A DNA stretch of 64,000 nucleotides from Marinomonas sp. UCMA 3892 (GTDB lineage: Bacteria; Pseudomonadota; Gammaproteobacteria; Pseudomonadales; Marinomonadaceae), in the NCBI RefSeq assembly GCF_012726345.1, contig NZ_PTXN01000013.1:62001-126000 (forward strand). Direction: 5' to 3'. The translations under genes were made by a program, and so were the position numbers. Of the stretch, positions 48,400 through 57,539 are shown one piece after another (positions within the stretch are counted from its first letter, which is position 1; every line of letters starts with the position of its first letter). The notes beneath the pieces were generated by a model. That model had not been told where the DNA came from, searched no databases, and saw only the letters and a program-made list of their open reading frames with translations.

Positions 48400-49734
48400 A
48401 TGTCGGAAATGAACGAAGGGAACACAGAGTTTGATTTATTTATTGCCGATTTGAATGGCAATCTTCGAGGTAAGCGCATCCCTGCGAGTGGTTTAGACAC
48501 TGTTATGGCCCAAGGCGTTAAATTGCCGCAATCGGTTATTGGCTTTGACAACTGGGGTGATGATGTTCTTACCAATGGTTTGGTTTTTGAAACCGGAGAT
48601 ACCGACGGCGTTTGCATGCCTGTTTATGATGAGCCGACTTCTGTGCCTTGGGCGGAATCGCCCCGAGATCAAGTGTTAGCCATGATGTTTAATATGGATG
48701 GCACACCTTTTTACCCAGATCCACGGCAGATTCTTGTGCGTATTGTTGATCGTTATAAAGCATTGGGTCTAACGCCAGTAGTGGCGACTGAGCTGGAGTT
48801 TTATTTATTGGATGGTGAATCTGAATTTAAACGTCGTCCAGAAGAGCCAATTATTAACGATGGAAATGGCCGAAGACTGAGCGAAACAGACTGTTATTCG
48901 ATCGATGAAATGGATGGTTTGGAAGGCTTTTTTACCGAGGTTCGTGAGGCTTGCGAAGCCCAAGGAATCCCAGCTGATACGATAGTGTCAGAATTAGGCC
49001 CAGGACAGTTCGAAATTAATATGCAACACACCAATGACGCAGTATTATCCGCCGACCATGCGATCCTCTTTAAACGCTTGGTCAAAGGTGTTGCCCGTCG
49101 TCATGACTTGGGTTCCACCTTTATGGCGAAACCTTACGCCAATAAAAGCGGCAGCGGGATGCATGTGCATTTTAGTTTGCTGGATGAAACGGGCAAAAAC
49201 GTATTTGATAACGGTGATGAAGATGGCTCTTTGCTGCTTCATCAAGCGGTGGCAGGTTTGTTGGATCACATGCCGGAATCTATGCTGGTATTTGCGCCAC
49301 ATATGAACTCTTACCGTCGTTTTCAAAATGGTGCTCATGCGCCAACTTTTGCAAGTTGGGGTTATGAGAACCGCACGGTTGCGGTACGCATACCGGAAAG
49401 TGAATGCGAGGCTCGTCGTATAGAGCATCGAGTCGCGGGTGCGGATGCGAACCCTTATCTTGTGTTGGCGGCAATATTGGGCGCGGCATTGCATGGTATA
49501 GAAGCCAAAATGTCACCGCCTGAGCCAATTATAGGGGACGCGTACGCCGTTTATGAACGCTATGAAGCCTTGCCAAATCGTTGGGAATTGGCGACGGAAG
49601 CGTTTAAAGACAGTGCATTTATGTGTGAATATCTTGGTGACACCTTTGTCCGAGTGTTTAGTGCGGTGAAGGAGCAAGAGCAGGAAAAAATCTATGGGCG
49701 TATTTCCGATGTGGAATACGAAGCGTACTTATAA
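48400..49734 (+). CDS. puuA: gamma-glutamylputrescine synthetase (glutamine synthetase family)
   Basis: Ligates glutamate to putrescine in the first step of the Puu pathway. It is a 444-residue glutamine synthetase-type enzyme: FIADLNGNLRGKRIP near the start, the metal-binding E in VVATELEFYLL, GPGQFEINMQHT, and the ATP-binding block MAKPYANKSGSGMHVHFSL. The ATG at 48400 is preferred over an upstream GTG-type extension to 48373. It is upstream of potFGHI, so uptake and first modification of putrescine are linked. Confidence 0.87.
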   Translation: MSEMNEGNTEFDLFIADLNGNLRGKRIPASGLDTVMAQGVKLPQSVIGFDNWGDDVLTNGLVFETGDTDGVCMPVYDEPTSVPWAESPRDQVLAMMFNMDGTPFYPDPRQILVRIVDRYKALGLTPVVATELEFYLLDGESEFKRRPEEPIINDGNGRRLSETDCYSIDEMDGLEGFFTEVREACEAQGIPADTIVSELGPGQFEINMQHTNDAVLSADHAILFKRLVKGVARRHDLGSTFMAKPYANKSGSGMHVHFSLLDETGKNVFDNGDEDGSLLLHQAVAGLLDHMPESMLVFAPHMNSYRRFQNGAHAPTFASWGYENRTVAVRIPESECEARRIEHRVAGADANPYLVLAAILGAALHGIEAKMSPPEPIIGDAYAVYERYEALPNRWELATEAFKDSAFMCEYLGDTFVRVFSAVKEQEQEKIYGRISDVEYEAYL

Positions 49735-49800
49735 AGTTTAAACGTTGGCTTTGGCCAATGTTATTAGCTTATTTATTAGTTAATAGTGGGAGATCCCTAA

Positions 49801-50886
49801 ATGAAAAACAAAACGCTTGGTTTTATGCTCGCATGTGCGGCTAGCTCTGCAACACTTCACGCACAAGACGTCGTTAATATTTACAACTGGTCTGACTATA
49901 TGGCACCAGGTACTTTGGAGCAGTTTACCGCTGAAACTGGCATTAAAGTGAACTACGATGTGTACGACAGTAACGAAGCTCTAGAAGCCAAAATGATGGC
50001 TGGGGGTTCTGGTTACGATGTTGTTATGCCGTCGAACTCCTTTTTCGAACGCCAAGTAAAAGCGGGTGTTTATCAGACTATCGATAAGAGTAAGTTAAGC
50101 AACATTGGTAATTTGGATGGCACCTTACTTAAACAAATCGAAAAACATGATGCGGGCAACCAGCATAATATTCCTTACGCTTGGGGAACAATCGGTATTG
50201 GTTACAACACGCAAATGATCGAAGAACGTTTGGGCACCAGTGATATTGATTCATGGGATATTTTATTCAATCCTGAGATCGCAGCTAAATTGAAAGACTG
50301 CGGCATTGCAGTATTAGATTCACCAGCCGAAGTGATGTCTATCGCGAATAATTACCGTCAGGTTGATCCAAACACTGAAGATACGAAAGAATTGGAAGCA
50401 TCGGCAAAATTGATGAGCCAAGCTCGTCCTTTTATTAAATATTTCCATTCTAGTACCTATATTTCTGATCTAGCGAATGGCGAGATTTGTGTTGCTATCG
50501 GTTATAACGGCGACATTCTTCAGTCCCAAGGCCGAGCAGAAGAAGCCAATCAAGGTGTTGATATCAATTTCGTGATTCCGAAAGAAGGTACCTTAGTGTG
50601 GTTTGATTTGATGGCGATTCCAGCGGATGCACCACATCCAGCGGCGGCATTGGCATTTATTAATTATACCTTGCGCCCAGAAGTGGCTGCGTCGATTTCT
50701 AACTATGTGTATTATGCCGTGCCGAATAAAGCTGCTGAGCCATTGTTGGACGATGAAGTTGTTAACAACAAGGGTATTTATCCTACGCAAGCGGTGAAGG
50801 ATAAGCTTTATGTACAAGTTGCTCATACGGCGCGTTTTGATCGTTCTTTGACTCGTGCATGGACAAATATCAAAACTGGTCGTTAA
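49801..50886 (+). CDS. potF: putrescine-binding periplasmic protein
   Basis: The substrate-binding part of the putrescine transporter. It has 361 residues with a signal peptide (MKNKTLGFMLACAASSATLHA) and a mature start VVNIYNWSDYMAPGTLEQFTAETGI (parts: VNIYNWSDYMAPGTLEQFT). VPNKAAEPLL and the NYVYYAVPN block are typical of PotF. GGGAG precedes the ATG. Followed by a terminator-like hairpin before potG. Confidence 0.92.
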   Translation: MKNKTLGFMLACAASSATLHAQDVVNIYNWSDYMAPGTLEQFTAETGIKVNYDVYDSNEALEAKMMAGGSGYDVVMPSNSFFERQVKAGVYQTIDKSKLSNIGNLDGTLLKQIEKHDAGNQHNIPYAWGTIGIGYNTQMIEERLGTSDIDSWDILFNPEIAAKLKDCGIAVLDSPAEVMSIANNYRQVDPNTEDTKELEASAKLMSQARPFIKYFHSSTYISDLANGEICVAIGYNGDILQSQGRAEEANQGVDINFVIPKEGTLVWFDLMAIPADAPHPAAALAFINYTLRPEVAASISNYVYYAVPNKAAEPLLDDEVVNNKGIYPTQAVKDKLYVQVAHTARFDRSLTRAWTNIKTGR

Positions 50887-50896
50887 TCGACGTATC

Positions 50897-50925
50897 GGCG
50901 GAGCTTTCTTGCTCCGCCATTTTTT
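50897..50925 (+). terminator. intercistronic terminator between potF and potG
   Basis: Perfect arms GGCGGAGC (50897-50904) and GCTCCGCC (50911-50918) followed by ATTTTTT. Its place after the binding-protein gene suggests partial termination that keeps potF expression above that of potGHI. Confidence 0.85.
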
Positions 50926-50954
50926 CGCTCAATCATTTGGATAGGTCGTAGGTT

Positions 50955-52109
50955 ATGTCTGCTTTTCCCAATACTTCTACTGTACAGACGCAATCTGTGC
51001 CGACATGGCGTCAAAAAGACGCTAAACCATTTGTGCAAATTGAACAAATCACCAAGCAATTTGGCCAGTTTACTGCGGTGAATTCGGTATCGCTTGATAT
51101 TTATCGCAATGAACTTTTTTGTTTATTGGGTGGTTCAGGTTCAGGGAAAAGTACCTTGTTACGTATGTTGGCAGGATTCGAAGAGCCAACGTCCGGTCGT
51201 ATTCTCATTGATGGCGTTGATATGACGGGAATTCCACCTTGGGAACGACCGGTTAATATGATGTTTCAATCTTATGCCTTGTTCCCGCACTTATCGGTCG
51301 AAGCCAACGTGGCTTTCGGTTTGAAGCGTGAAGGATTAAAAAGCGCAGAAGTGAATAAGCGCGTTGCTGAAATCTTAGGCATGGTTCAGTTAGGTCATTT
51401 AGCGAAACGCAAACCTCACATGTTGTCTGGTGGTCAACGTCAGCGTGTTGCCTTGGCTCGCTCCTTGGTAAAGCGTCCAAAACTCTTGCTGTTAGACGAG
51501 CCTTTGGGTGCTTTAGATAAAAAACTGCGTGAAGAAACTCAGTTTGAATTAATGCGCTTGCAGGATGAATTAGGTATTACCTTTATTGTTGTGACTCATG
51601 ATCAAGAGGAAGCCATGACTTTGGCAACGCGTATTGGTGTGATGAACAATGGCGATATTGTTCAGACGGCAGAACCTCACGAAGTGTATGAGTATCCACA
51701 GAATCGATTTGTGGCCGAATTTATCGGTAATGTTAATTTGTTTGATGGCACTGTGATTGATGATGAACGCGATACGACATCGATGCGTAGTGCCGATATC
51801 GATGGGTTATTACAAGTTGATCATGGCATCAGCTGTGCGCCGAACCAAGATGTGAGCGTGGCGATTCGTCCCGAAAAAATCCGTATTAGCCGTGAGCCAA
51901 TCGACTTAGAAGTAAATGCGACAACCGGTGTGATTTCAGATGTGGCCTATATGGGCAGCCAGTCGATATTCAAAGTTCGTCTTAATTCTGGTAAAGAAAT
52001 TCGCATTACTCAGCCTAATGTGTCTCGCGAAATGGGCAACCGTTTAACATGGGAAGATCGCGTTTTTCTCTCTTGGGACGCGGATAGCTGCGTTGTGTTA
52101 GTAGCATGA
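50955..52109 (+). CDS. potG: putrescine ABC transporter ATP-binding protein
   Basis: A 384-residue ATPase with Walker A GGSGSGKSTLLRML near residue 58, signature LSGGQRQRVALARSLVKRPK and Walker B LLLLDEPLGALDKKLR. The C-terminal TOBE-type domain (from about 290) includes VAIRPEKIRI. PWERPVNMMFQSYALFPHLSV is typical of PotA/PotG. Overlaps potH by four bases. Confidence 0.92.
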   Translation: MSAFPNTSTVQTQSVPTWRQKDAKPFVQIEQITKQFGQFTAVNSVSLDIYRNELFCLLGGSGSGKSTLLRMLAGFEEPTSGRILIDGVDMTGIPPWERPVNMMFQSYALFPHLSVEANVAFGLKREGLKSAEVNKRVAEILGMVQLGHLAKRKPHMLSGGQRQRVALARSLVKRPKLLLLDEPLGALDKKLREETQFELMRLQDELGITFIVVTHDQEEAMTLATRIGVMNNGDIVQTAEPHEVYEYPQNRFVAEFIGNVNLFDGTVIDDERDTTSMRSADIDGLLQVDHGISCAPNQDVSVAIRPEKIRISREPIDLEVNATTGVISDVAYMGSQSIFKVRLNSGKEIRITQPNVSREMGNRLTWEDRVFLSWDADSCVVLVA

Positions 52110-52996
52110 TGTTGAGTAAGCTGCGTTTGGGGCGAACGGCGGTTATTCTGGTGCCAATGTTGTGGTTGGCAGCGTTTTTCTTTATTCCTTTTTTGGTGGT
52201 TTTCAAGATATCTCTAGCCGAAGCCATGATTGCGGTGCCGCCGTATTCACCTTTGCTGCAATGGGATTCGAGCAATGCTTATCTCACTTTTAAAGTGACG
52301 TTTGGCAACTACCTGTATTTGTTTGAATCACGTTTTTATTTGGATGCGTATTTAAGCTCGTTAAAAATAGCGGCCATATCGACGTTTTTTGCTTTGCTAA
52401 TTGGTTTTCCGATAGCCTATTTGATTGCTCGCAGTCGTCCCACCATGCGGACGATTTTGCTCGCTTTGGTTATTTTGCCTTTTTGGACGTCTTTTCTATT
52501 GCGTGTTTACGCTTGGATGGCGTTGTTGAAAAAGAATGGCTTGGTTAACGATTTCTTATTGGCTACGGGCATTATTGATCAGCCAATACAAATTCTGCAA
52601 ACCGACTTTGCCGTTTATCTTGGCATTGTTTATACCTATTTGCCGTTTATGATTCTGCCCCTGTACACCACTTTAGAAAAAATGGATTTAAACCTGCTTG
52701 ATGCTGCGCAAGATTTGGGTGCGAAGCCTTATCAGTCGTTCTTCTTGGTGACCTTGCCATTGGTGAAGCCGGGGATTATTGCTGGCTGTTTGTTAGTGTT
52801 TATTCCAGCGGTTGGGGAATATGTGATTCCGGCCTTGTTGGGTGGATCGGATACCTTGATGATTGGCCGTGTGTTGTGGGATGAGTTCTTTTTAAATCGT
52901 GATTGGCCTTTGGCATCTGCCGTGGCGGTGGTCATGCTGATTGTTTTGGTTGGGCCAATTATGTTTATGCGAAACAGCAATAAGGAGGCCGAATGA
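52106..52996 (+). CDS. potH: putrescine ABC transporter permease
   Basis: A 296-residue inner-membrane permease with six hydrophobic segments and the EAA-type loop DAAQDLGAKPYQSFFLVTLPLVKPG. LPFWTSFLLRVYAWM and GEYVIPALLGG are PotH blocks. Four-base overlaps with potG and potI indicate one operon. Confidence 0.92.
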   Translation: MMLSKLRLGRTAVILVPMLWLAAFFFIPFLVVFKISLAEAMIAVPPYSPLLQWDSSNAYLTFKVTFGNYLYLFESRFYLDAYLSSLKIAAISTFFALLIGFPIAYLIARSRPTMRTILLALVILPFWTSFLLRVYAWMALLKKNGLVNDFLLATGIIDQPIQILQTDFAVYLGIVYTYLPFMILPLYTTLEKMDLNLLDAAQDLGAKPYQSFFLVTLPLVKPGIIAGCLLVFIPAVGEYVIPALLGGSDTLMIGRVLWDEFFLNRDWPLASAVAVVMLIVLVGPIMFMRNSNKEAE

Positions 52997-53811
52997 AACA
53001 GGGCAGTTCAGTAGCTTTAAAAGTAATGGCTGGTGCGGGCTTTGTGTTTCTGTATGCGCCGATTATTGCCTTGATTGTGTATAGTTTTAATGAATCCAAA
53101 CTGGTCACAGTGTGGGGCGGTTGGTCGTTAAAATGGTACGTTGAATTGTTCCGTAACGAGCAAATTATGAGTGCGGCATGGGTAAGTCTGAAAATCGCTT
53201 TTATCAGTGCGACCATGGCGTCTATATTGGGCACCTTGGCGGGTTTTGTCTTGAGTCGAATGCGTAAGTTCGCAGGCAAAGCTATGTTAACCGGCTGGGT
53301 GACGGCACCTTTGGTAATGCCAGAAGTGATCACAGGCTTGTCTTTGCTGTTGTTATTTGTGTCTTTGGAAAGCATGTTCGGCTGGCCTGCTGGTCGTGGT
53401 GTGACCACCATCGTTATCGCTCATACAACCTTTTGTTTGGCCTATGTGGCTGTGGTTGTACAATCTCGATTAGCTTCCTTGGATGAAACTTTAGAAGAGG
53501 CGGCGATGGATTTAGGTGCCAAACCTACATCCTTGTTCTTTTTAATTACTTTGCCTTTGATTGCGCCCGCGATTATTTCTGGTTGGTTGTTGTCCTTTAC
53601 CTTGTCATTGGACGATTTAGTGATCGCTAGTTTTGTTTCTGGTCCGGGCAATAGCACCTTGCCAATGGTGATTTTTTCGAAAGTCCGTTTAGGCGTGACG
53701 CCAGAAGTGAACGCTTTGGCAACCTTGATGATAGTGACGGTGTCGATTGCTGTCATCGCGGCGATTGTAATTATGCATAGACAAAATCGTTTTAAAGATG
53801 CGAATAAATAG
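52993..53811 (+). CDS. potI: putrescine ABC transporter permease
   Basis: The second permease, 272 residues, with six hydrophobic segments. The EAA loop reads EEAAMDLGAKPTSLFFLITLPLIAP (parts: EEAAMDLGAKPTSLF) and SLDDLVIASFVSGPGNSTLPM is typical of PotI. It pairs with PotH. The GATase gene follows 35 bases downstream and may be in the same operon. Confidence 0.92.
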   Translation: MKQGSSVALKVMAGAGFVFLYAPIIALIVYSFNESKLVTVWGGWSLKWYVELFRNEQIMSAAWVSLKIAFISATMASILGTLAGFVLSRMRKFAGKAMLTGWVTAPLVMPEVITGLSLLLLFVSLESMFGWPAGRGVTTIVIAHTTFCLAYVAVVVQSRLASLDETLEEAAMDLGAKPTSLFFLITLPLIAPAIISGWLLSFTLSLDDLVIASFVSGPGNSTLPMVIFSKVRLGVTPEVNALATLMIVTVSIAVIAAIVIMHRQNRFKDANK

Positions 53812-53846
53812 TGCTGCTTTTTGAAAAACATTTAAAGGATAAATGA

Positions 53847-54557
53847 ATGAAGATCGGTATTCTTGCTGCGGGTATTACACCTGATTCTTTACTGGGCGAG
53901 TTCCCAACCTACGCCAATATGTTTGCCGAACAGCTAGGGAAATTACAAAAGGATTTTTCTTTTGTTACATATGACGTGCGTTTAGATGAATTTCCAAATA
54001 GTGCCGAAGAGTGTGATGCTTGGCTGATTACCGGATCGAAAGCCGATGCCTATTCTGATGAGCCTTGGATTCTGCGTTTATGTAGTTTGATCAAAGAAAT
54101 TGATCAAACTCAGCGCCCTTTAGTCGGCATATGTTTTGGGCATCAAGTTATTGCTCGTGCATTGGGCGGACGTGTTGAAAAATTCCAAGGTGGCTGGGGC
54201 GTAGGCATTCATCAATATGATGTATGTGGGTCTTTGCCAGTGCTTCCAGAGGCTAAAGAGCTTGCCTTGTGTGCCTTCCATCAGGATCAGGTCGTTGAAA
54301 AGCCTGCGCGTGCGCGAGTGATTTTACGTTCAGAGTTTTGTGAAAATGCAGGCTTGCTTTATGAAGATCATATTTTGACTTTTCAGGGGCATCCTGAGTT
54401 TTCCAAAGTGTATGAAAAAGCCTTGGTCGATTTATACGATGGTAAGCAACTTACCCAAGAACAAGCCAAGACAGCTTTAAACTCTCTTGAAAGCAGCGAT
54501 ATTCACTCCAACCAGATGATGTCGTGGATTGGTTTGTTTTTAAAGAAAGAGTCTTAA
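53847..54557 (+). CDS. class I glutamine amidotransferase-like hydrolase
   Basis: A 236-residue free-standing class I GATase. The nucleophile cysteine is in VGICFGHQVIARALGG (near residue 97), and the catalytic His-Glu pair is in FQGHPEF (near 182). It resembles the GMP synthase-like amidotransferase group rather than the C26 peptidase PuuD. In the puu/pot context it may hydrolyse gamma-glutamyl-GABA to glutamate and GABA, the step for which no puuD is seen in the window. That role is inference. Confidence 0.75.
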   Translation: MKIGILAAGITPDSLLGEFPTYANMFAEQLGKLQKDFSFVTYDVRLDEFPNSAEECDAWLITGSKADAYSDEPWILRLCSLIKEIDQTQRPLVGICFGHQVIARALGGRVEKFQGGWGVGIHQYDVCGSLPVLPEAKELALCAFHQDQVVEKPARARVILRSEFCENAGLLYEDHILTFQGHPEFSKVYEKALVDLYDGKQLTQEQAKTALNSLESSDIHSNQMMSWIGLFLKKES

Positions 54558-54573
54558 AAAATAAAGACTCTTT
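54546..54573. terminator. hairpin at the convergent ends of the GATase and oxidase genes
   Basis: Arms AAAGAGTCTT (54546-54555) and AAGACTCTTT (54564-54573) form a ten-pair stem that includes the GATase stop. The flanks are AT-rich but the T tract is weak, so efficiency is uncertain. Confidence 0.5.
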
Positions 54574-54595
54574 GTGAAACGGCTTTTGTATTTTG

Positions 54596-55873
54596 TTAGG
54601 GTAATCGATCCAGCATAGAGTAATACAACATCCCCGCTACTAACCCCGGCCAACGTAGTAATGTGCCGCCGGGGAAGTCTTTTATAGGTAAACGCTCAAA
54701 GGCGTCTATGCCTTCTAGAGAACCTTGTACCGCTTTTGCAAAAATAGCGCCTGCGTAAGTCGCCAGCGCCACGCCATGACCAGAATAACCTTGTGCGACA
54801 AAGATGTTTTGTTCTTGTCGAGCAATGTGCGGCATGCGATTTAGCGTGATGGCTAAAGTGCCACCCCAAGCGTAATCAATCTTGTGAGAAGCCAGTTCTG
54901 GATAAATTTCAATCATGTGCTTTTTCACAAAGCTCGCGATATCTTTGGGGAAATGTTGGCTGTAGTTTTCACCGCCGCCCCAAAGCAAACGTTGGTCAGC
55001 AGACAGGCGGAAATAATTCACCACAAATTTGGAATCAGCCACAGCGACTCGTTCAGCATTGATGCGATTTGCCTGTTCATCACTCAAGGGTTCCGTGGCA
55101 ATAATGAAGTTATTAATCGGCATGATTTTTTTCGCCGCTGCGCCATTAAGTTTGCCCAAATAACCATTGCAAGCGAATAGCAGGTAGCGACAACGTATCT
55201 TGCCTTTTTCGGTAATAACCTCCGGTTTCTCACCTGCTTTATAAGAGATGGCAGTGGAATTTTCGTAAAGCGTGGCACCATGAGCAGTTGCCGCTTGCGC
55301 CATGCCTAAGACGAAGTTAAGCGGATGAATGTGCGCGCCTTCTCGATAAAACTCGCCACCAAAATAACGATCCGTGCCGAGCTTTTTAGCAACCTCGTCA
55401 GCGGTTAGATAGTCGACTGCGCTGTAGCCTAATGTATTGCGTTTGTATTCCACAGATTCTTTAATTTCGTCACCATGACGGCGTTTGCTGGCGACGTGCA
55501 AAACGCCCGCAGTCAAGTCGCAATCTATGTTGTAGCGCTTAACAAGTTCTTTCACTAAAGCAACCGAGTCCACCGAGCTTTGCCATAGCAAATCGGCGGT
55601 GTCTTTGCCGACTTGCTTTATCATGTCTTCGTGGCCCATGTTATGGCCTTGGCAAATCTGACCACCATTACGACCAGACGCTCCCCAGCCAATTTTATTT
55701 GCTTCGACTAAACTTACTTTAAAGCCAGCTTCTGCTAAATGCAGTGCGGCAGAAACGCCAGTAAAACCACCACCAATAATACAGATATCGGTTTCTTGTT
55801 CGCCTGTTAGGCTTGGGTAATCTGTCTGTATATTCGCTGTTGCAGCGTAGTAGGATGCTTCGTGAGTATTCAC
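54596..55873 (-). CDS. FAD-dependent amine oxidase, PuuB paralogue
   Basis: A 425-residue DAO-family oxidoreductase related to the puuB product at 45901. The FAD-binding motif IGGGFTGVSAALHLAEAGF lies near residue 33 and IGWGASGRNGGQICQGHN follows. RMPHIARQEQNIFVAQGYSGHG is the conserved C-terminal block. The start is GTG with AAAGGACTC upstream. The PuuB-specific MPCGTQV block is replaced by MPINNFIIATEPLS, so its substrate may be a different gamma-glutamyl amine or amino compound. It is divergent from a second puuA-like gene. Confidence 0.8.
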   Translation of the reverse strand: MNTHEASYYAATANIQTDYPSLTGEQETDICIIGGGFTGVSAALHLAEAGFKVSLVEANKIGWGASGRNGGQICQGHNMGHEDMIKQVGKDTADLLWQSSVDSVALVKELVKRYNIDCDLTAGVLHVASKRRHGDEIKESVEYKRNTLGYSAVDYLTADEVAKKLGTDRYFGGEFYREGAHIHPLNFVLGMAQAATAHGATLYENSTAISYKAGEKPEVITEKGKIRCRYLLFACNGYLGKLNGAAAKKIMPINNFIIATEPLSDEQANRINAERVAVADSKFVVNYFRLSADQRLLWGGGENYSQHFPKDIASFVKKHMIEIYPELASHKIDYAWGGTLAITLNRMPHIARQEQNIFVAQGYSGHGVALATYAGAIFAKAVQGSLEGIDAFERLPIKDFPGGTLLRWPGLVAGMLYYSMLDRLP

Positions 55874-56102
55874 TTGGTGAGTCCTTTGAAAACAGATAGC
55901 AACGAAAGGTTGGTATCGAATTAGATGATGGTTTTATTTTAACCCATTCTGGCAAAAGCAGTTGCTTTAGTCGATCAACTAAAATATGTTCAAAGCCAAA
56001 TTATCAACTAATTTAGTGATCATAGTAAACAAATAGACTGTATCCGCAATAGGCATTTTTTTAGCCGTTTTAATAAAGAAATTCGTTGGCACAAGGTGGG
56101 TT

Positions 56103-57440
56103 ATGACAGAGTTTGAAGCTTTTTTGAAAGAACATTCAATAACGGAAGTCGAGTCAACGTTGGCAGACATGACGGGCAATGCTCGGGGGAAATTTTATCC
56201 AACGTATAAATTCTTGGCAGAATTATTTGGGCGTATTCCAGAGACTATTCTCGTGCAAAGTGTTACCGGTGATTGGGCTGACAATCACTACGAGTTGGTG
56301 GATGCGAGCGACCGCGACATGGAGCTTCATCCTGATCCGAATACCTTCCGATTAGTGCCTTGGGCAGATGAGCCGACGGCGCAAATCATCAATGATTGTT
56401 ACGATAAAAGCGGCCAGCTGCATCCTTTATCTAGTCGTACGATTCTACGTAATATTCTTGCTTTGTATGCGAAAGAAGGCATCACACCAGTGATTGCCCC
56501 AGAAGTAGAGTTTTATCTGATTGATCCAAACACCGATCCGGATTATGAGTTAAAACCCGCAGTAGGGCGCTCGGGTAAACGAGAGACTTCTCGTCGTTCT
56601 TACAGCATTGATGCGGTGAACGAGTTCAACCCAGTGATTGATACGCTTTACAGTTATTGCGAAGCACAGGGTTTGGATGTGGATACTTTGATCCATGAGT
56701 CTGGTGCGGCGCAGATGGAAATCAACTTTATTCATGGTGATCCGTTAGACTTGGCCGATCAGGTGTTTGTCTTTAAACGTACTTTGCGTGAAGCAGCTAT
56801 GAAGCATGGCATGTACGCGACATTTATGGCTAAACCTATGCAACATGAGCCGGGCAGTGCGATGCATATTCACCAGAGTTTGGTAGACAGTAAAACAGGT
56901 AAAAACTTGTTTGATGACAACGGCAGCCCAAGTGAACTGTTTTATAACTACTTGGGTGGACTGCAAAAGTACACGCCAAGTGCGATCAGTTTTTTTGCCC
57001 CAAACGTCAACTCTTATCGTCGTTTCTCTCCAGATATGGCGGCGCCAATCAATATGCAATGGGGATTTGATAACCGTACTGCAGGACTAAGAATTCCGTT
57101 TTCGCCACCGGAAGCTACGCGCATTGAAAACCGTTTTCCGGGTGCGGATTGCAACCCTTATTTGGGGATCGCTGCAACATTGGCGTGTGGCTATCTTGGC
57201 ATTAAAGAGAAACTGCATCCTACTGAACCTGTGGAAGGTAAAAAGCCCCCTTCAGAAGAAGTTGAAATCGCTCGTACTCTTGAAGAAGGTTTACGTCTTT
57301 TGGAAGAATGCCAACCGCTTTGCGACATCATGGGCGAACATTTCGTCAAAGCCTACATGGGCGTCAAACGCAGCGAATTTGAAACCTTCAACCGAGTGAT
57401 TAGTTCTTGGGAGCGAGAACACCTATTGTTAAACGTTTGA
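56103..57440 (+). CDS. glutamine synthetase family protein, second PuuA-like
   Basis: A 445-residue glutamine synthetase-type ligase, paralogous to the puuA product at 48400. It keeps VIAPEVEFYLI, ESGAAQMEINF, MAKPMQHEPGSAMHIHQSL and the NRFPGADCNPYL block. AAGGTGGG precedes the ATG. Its N-terminus ESTLADMTGNARGKFYP differs from PuuA, so it may use another amine. It pairs with the divergent oxidase at 54596, mirroring puuA/puuB. Confidence 0.8.
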   Translation: MTEFEAFLKEHSITEVESTLADMTGNARGKFYPTYKFLAELFGRIPETILVQSVTGDWADNHYELVDASDRDMELHPDPNTFRLVPWADEPTAQIINDCYDKSGQLHPLSSRTILRNILALYAKEGITPVIAPEVEFYLIDPNTDPDYELKPAVGRSGKRETSRRSYSIDAVNEFNPVIDTLYSYCEAQGLDVDTLIHESGAAQMEINFIHGDPLDLADQVFVFKRTLREAAMKHGMYATFMAKPMQHEPGSAMHIHQSLVDSKTGKNLFDDNGSPSELFYNYLGGLQKYTPSAISFFAPNVNSYRRFSPDMAAPINMQWGFDNRTAGLRIPFSPPEATRIENRFPGADCNPYLGIAATLACGYLGIKEKLHPTEPVEGKKPPSEEVEIARTLEEGLRLLEECQPLCDIMGEHFVKAYMGVKRSEFETFNRVISSWEREHLLLNV

Positions 57441-57465
57441 TGATTTAGGACGGGACAATCAAAAC

Positions 57466-57499
57466 AAAAAAGGCCAGACGTTTCCATCTGGCCTTTTTA
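57466..57499. terminator. bidirectional terminator
   Basis: Arms AGGCCAGA (57471-57478) and TCTGGCCT (57487-57494), with A runs before and a T run after. It serves the converging second puuA-like gene and choV. Confidence 0.9.
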
Positions 57500-57539
57500 T
57501 TTATCCGCATTTCAATTTGGGCTTATCTATAGCAAATCG

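Noticed and set aside
53847-54557. GMP synthase guaA
   Set aside because: Only the amidotransferase domain is present; the ATP pyrophosphatase and dimerisation domains are missing.
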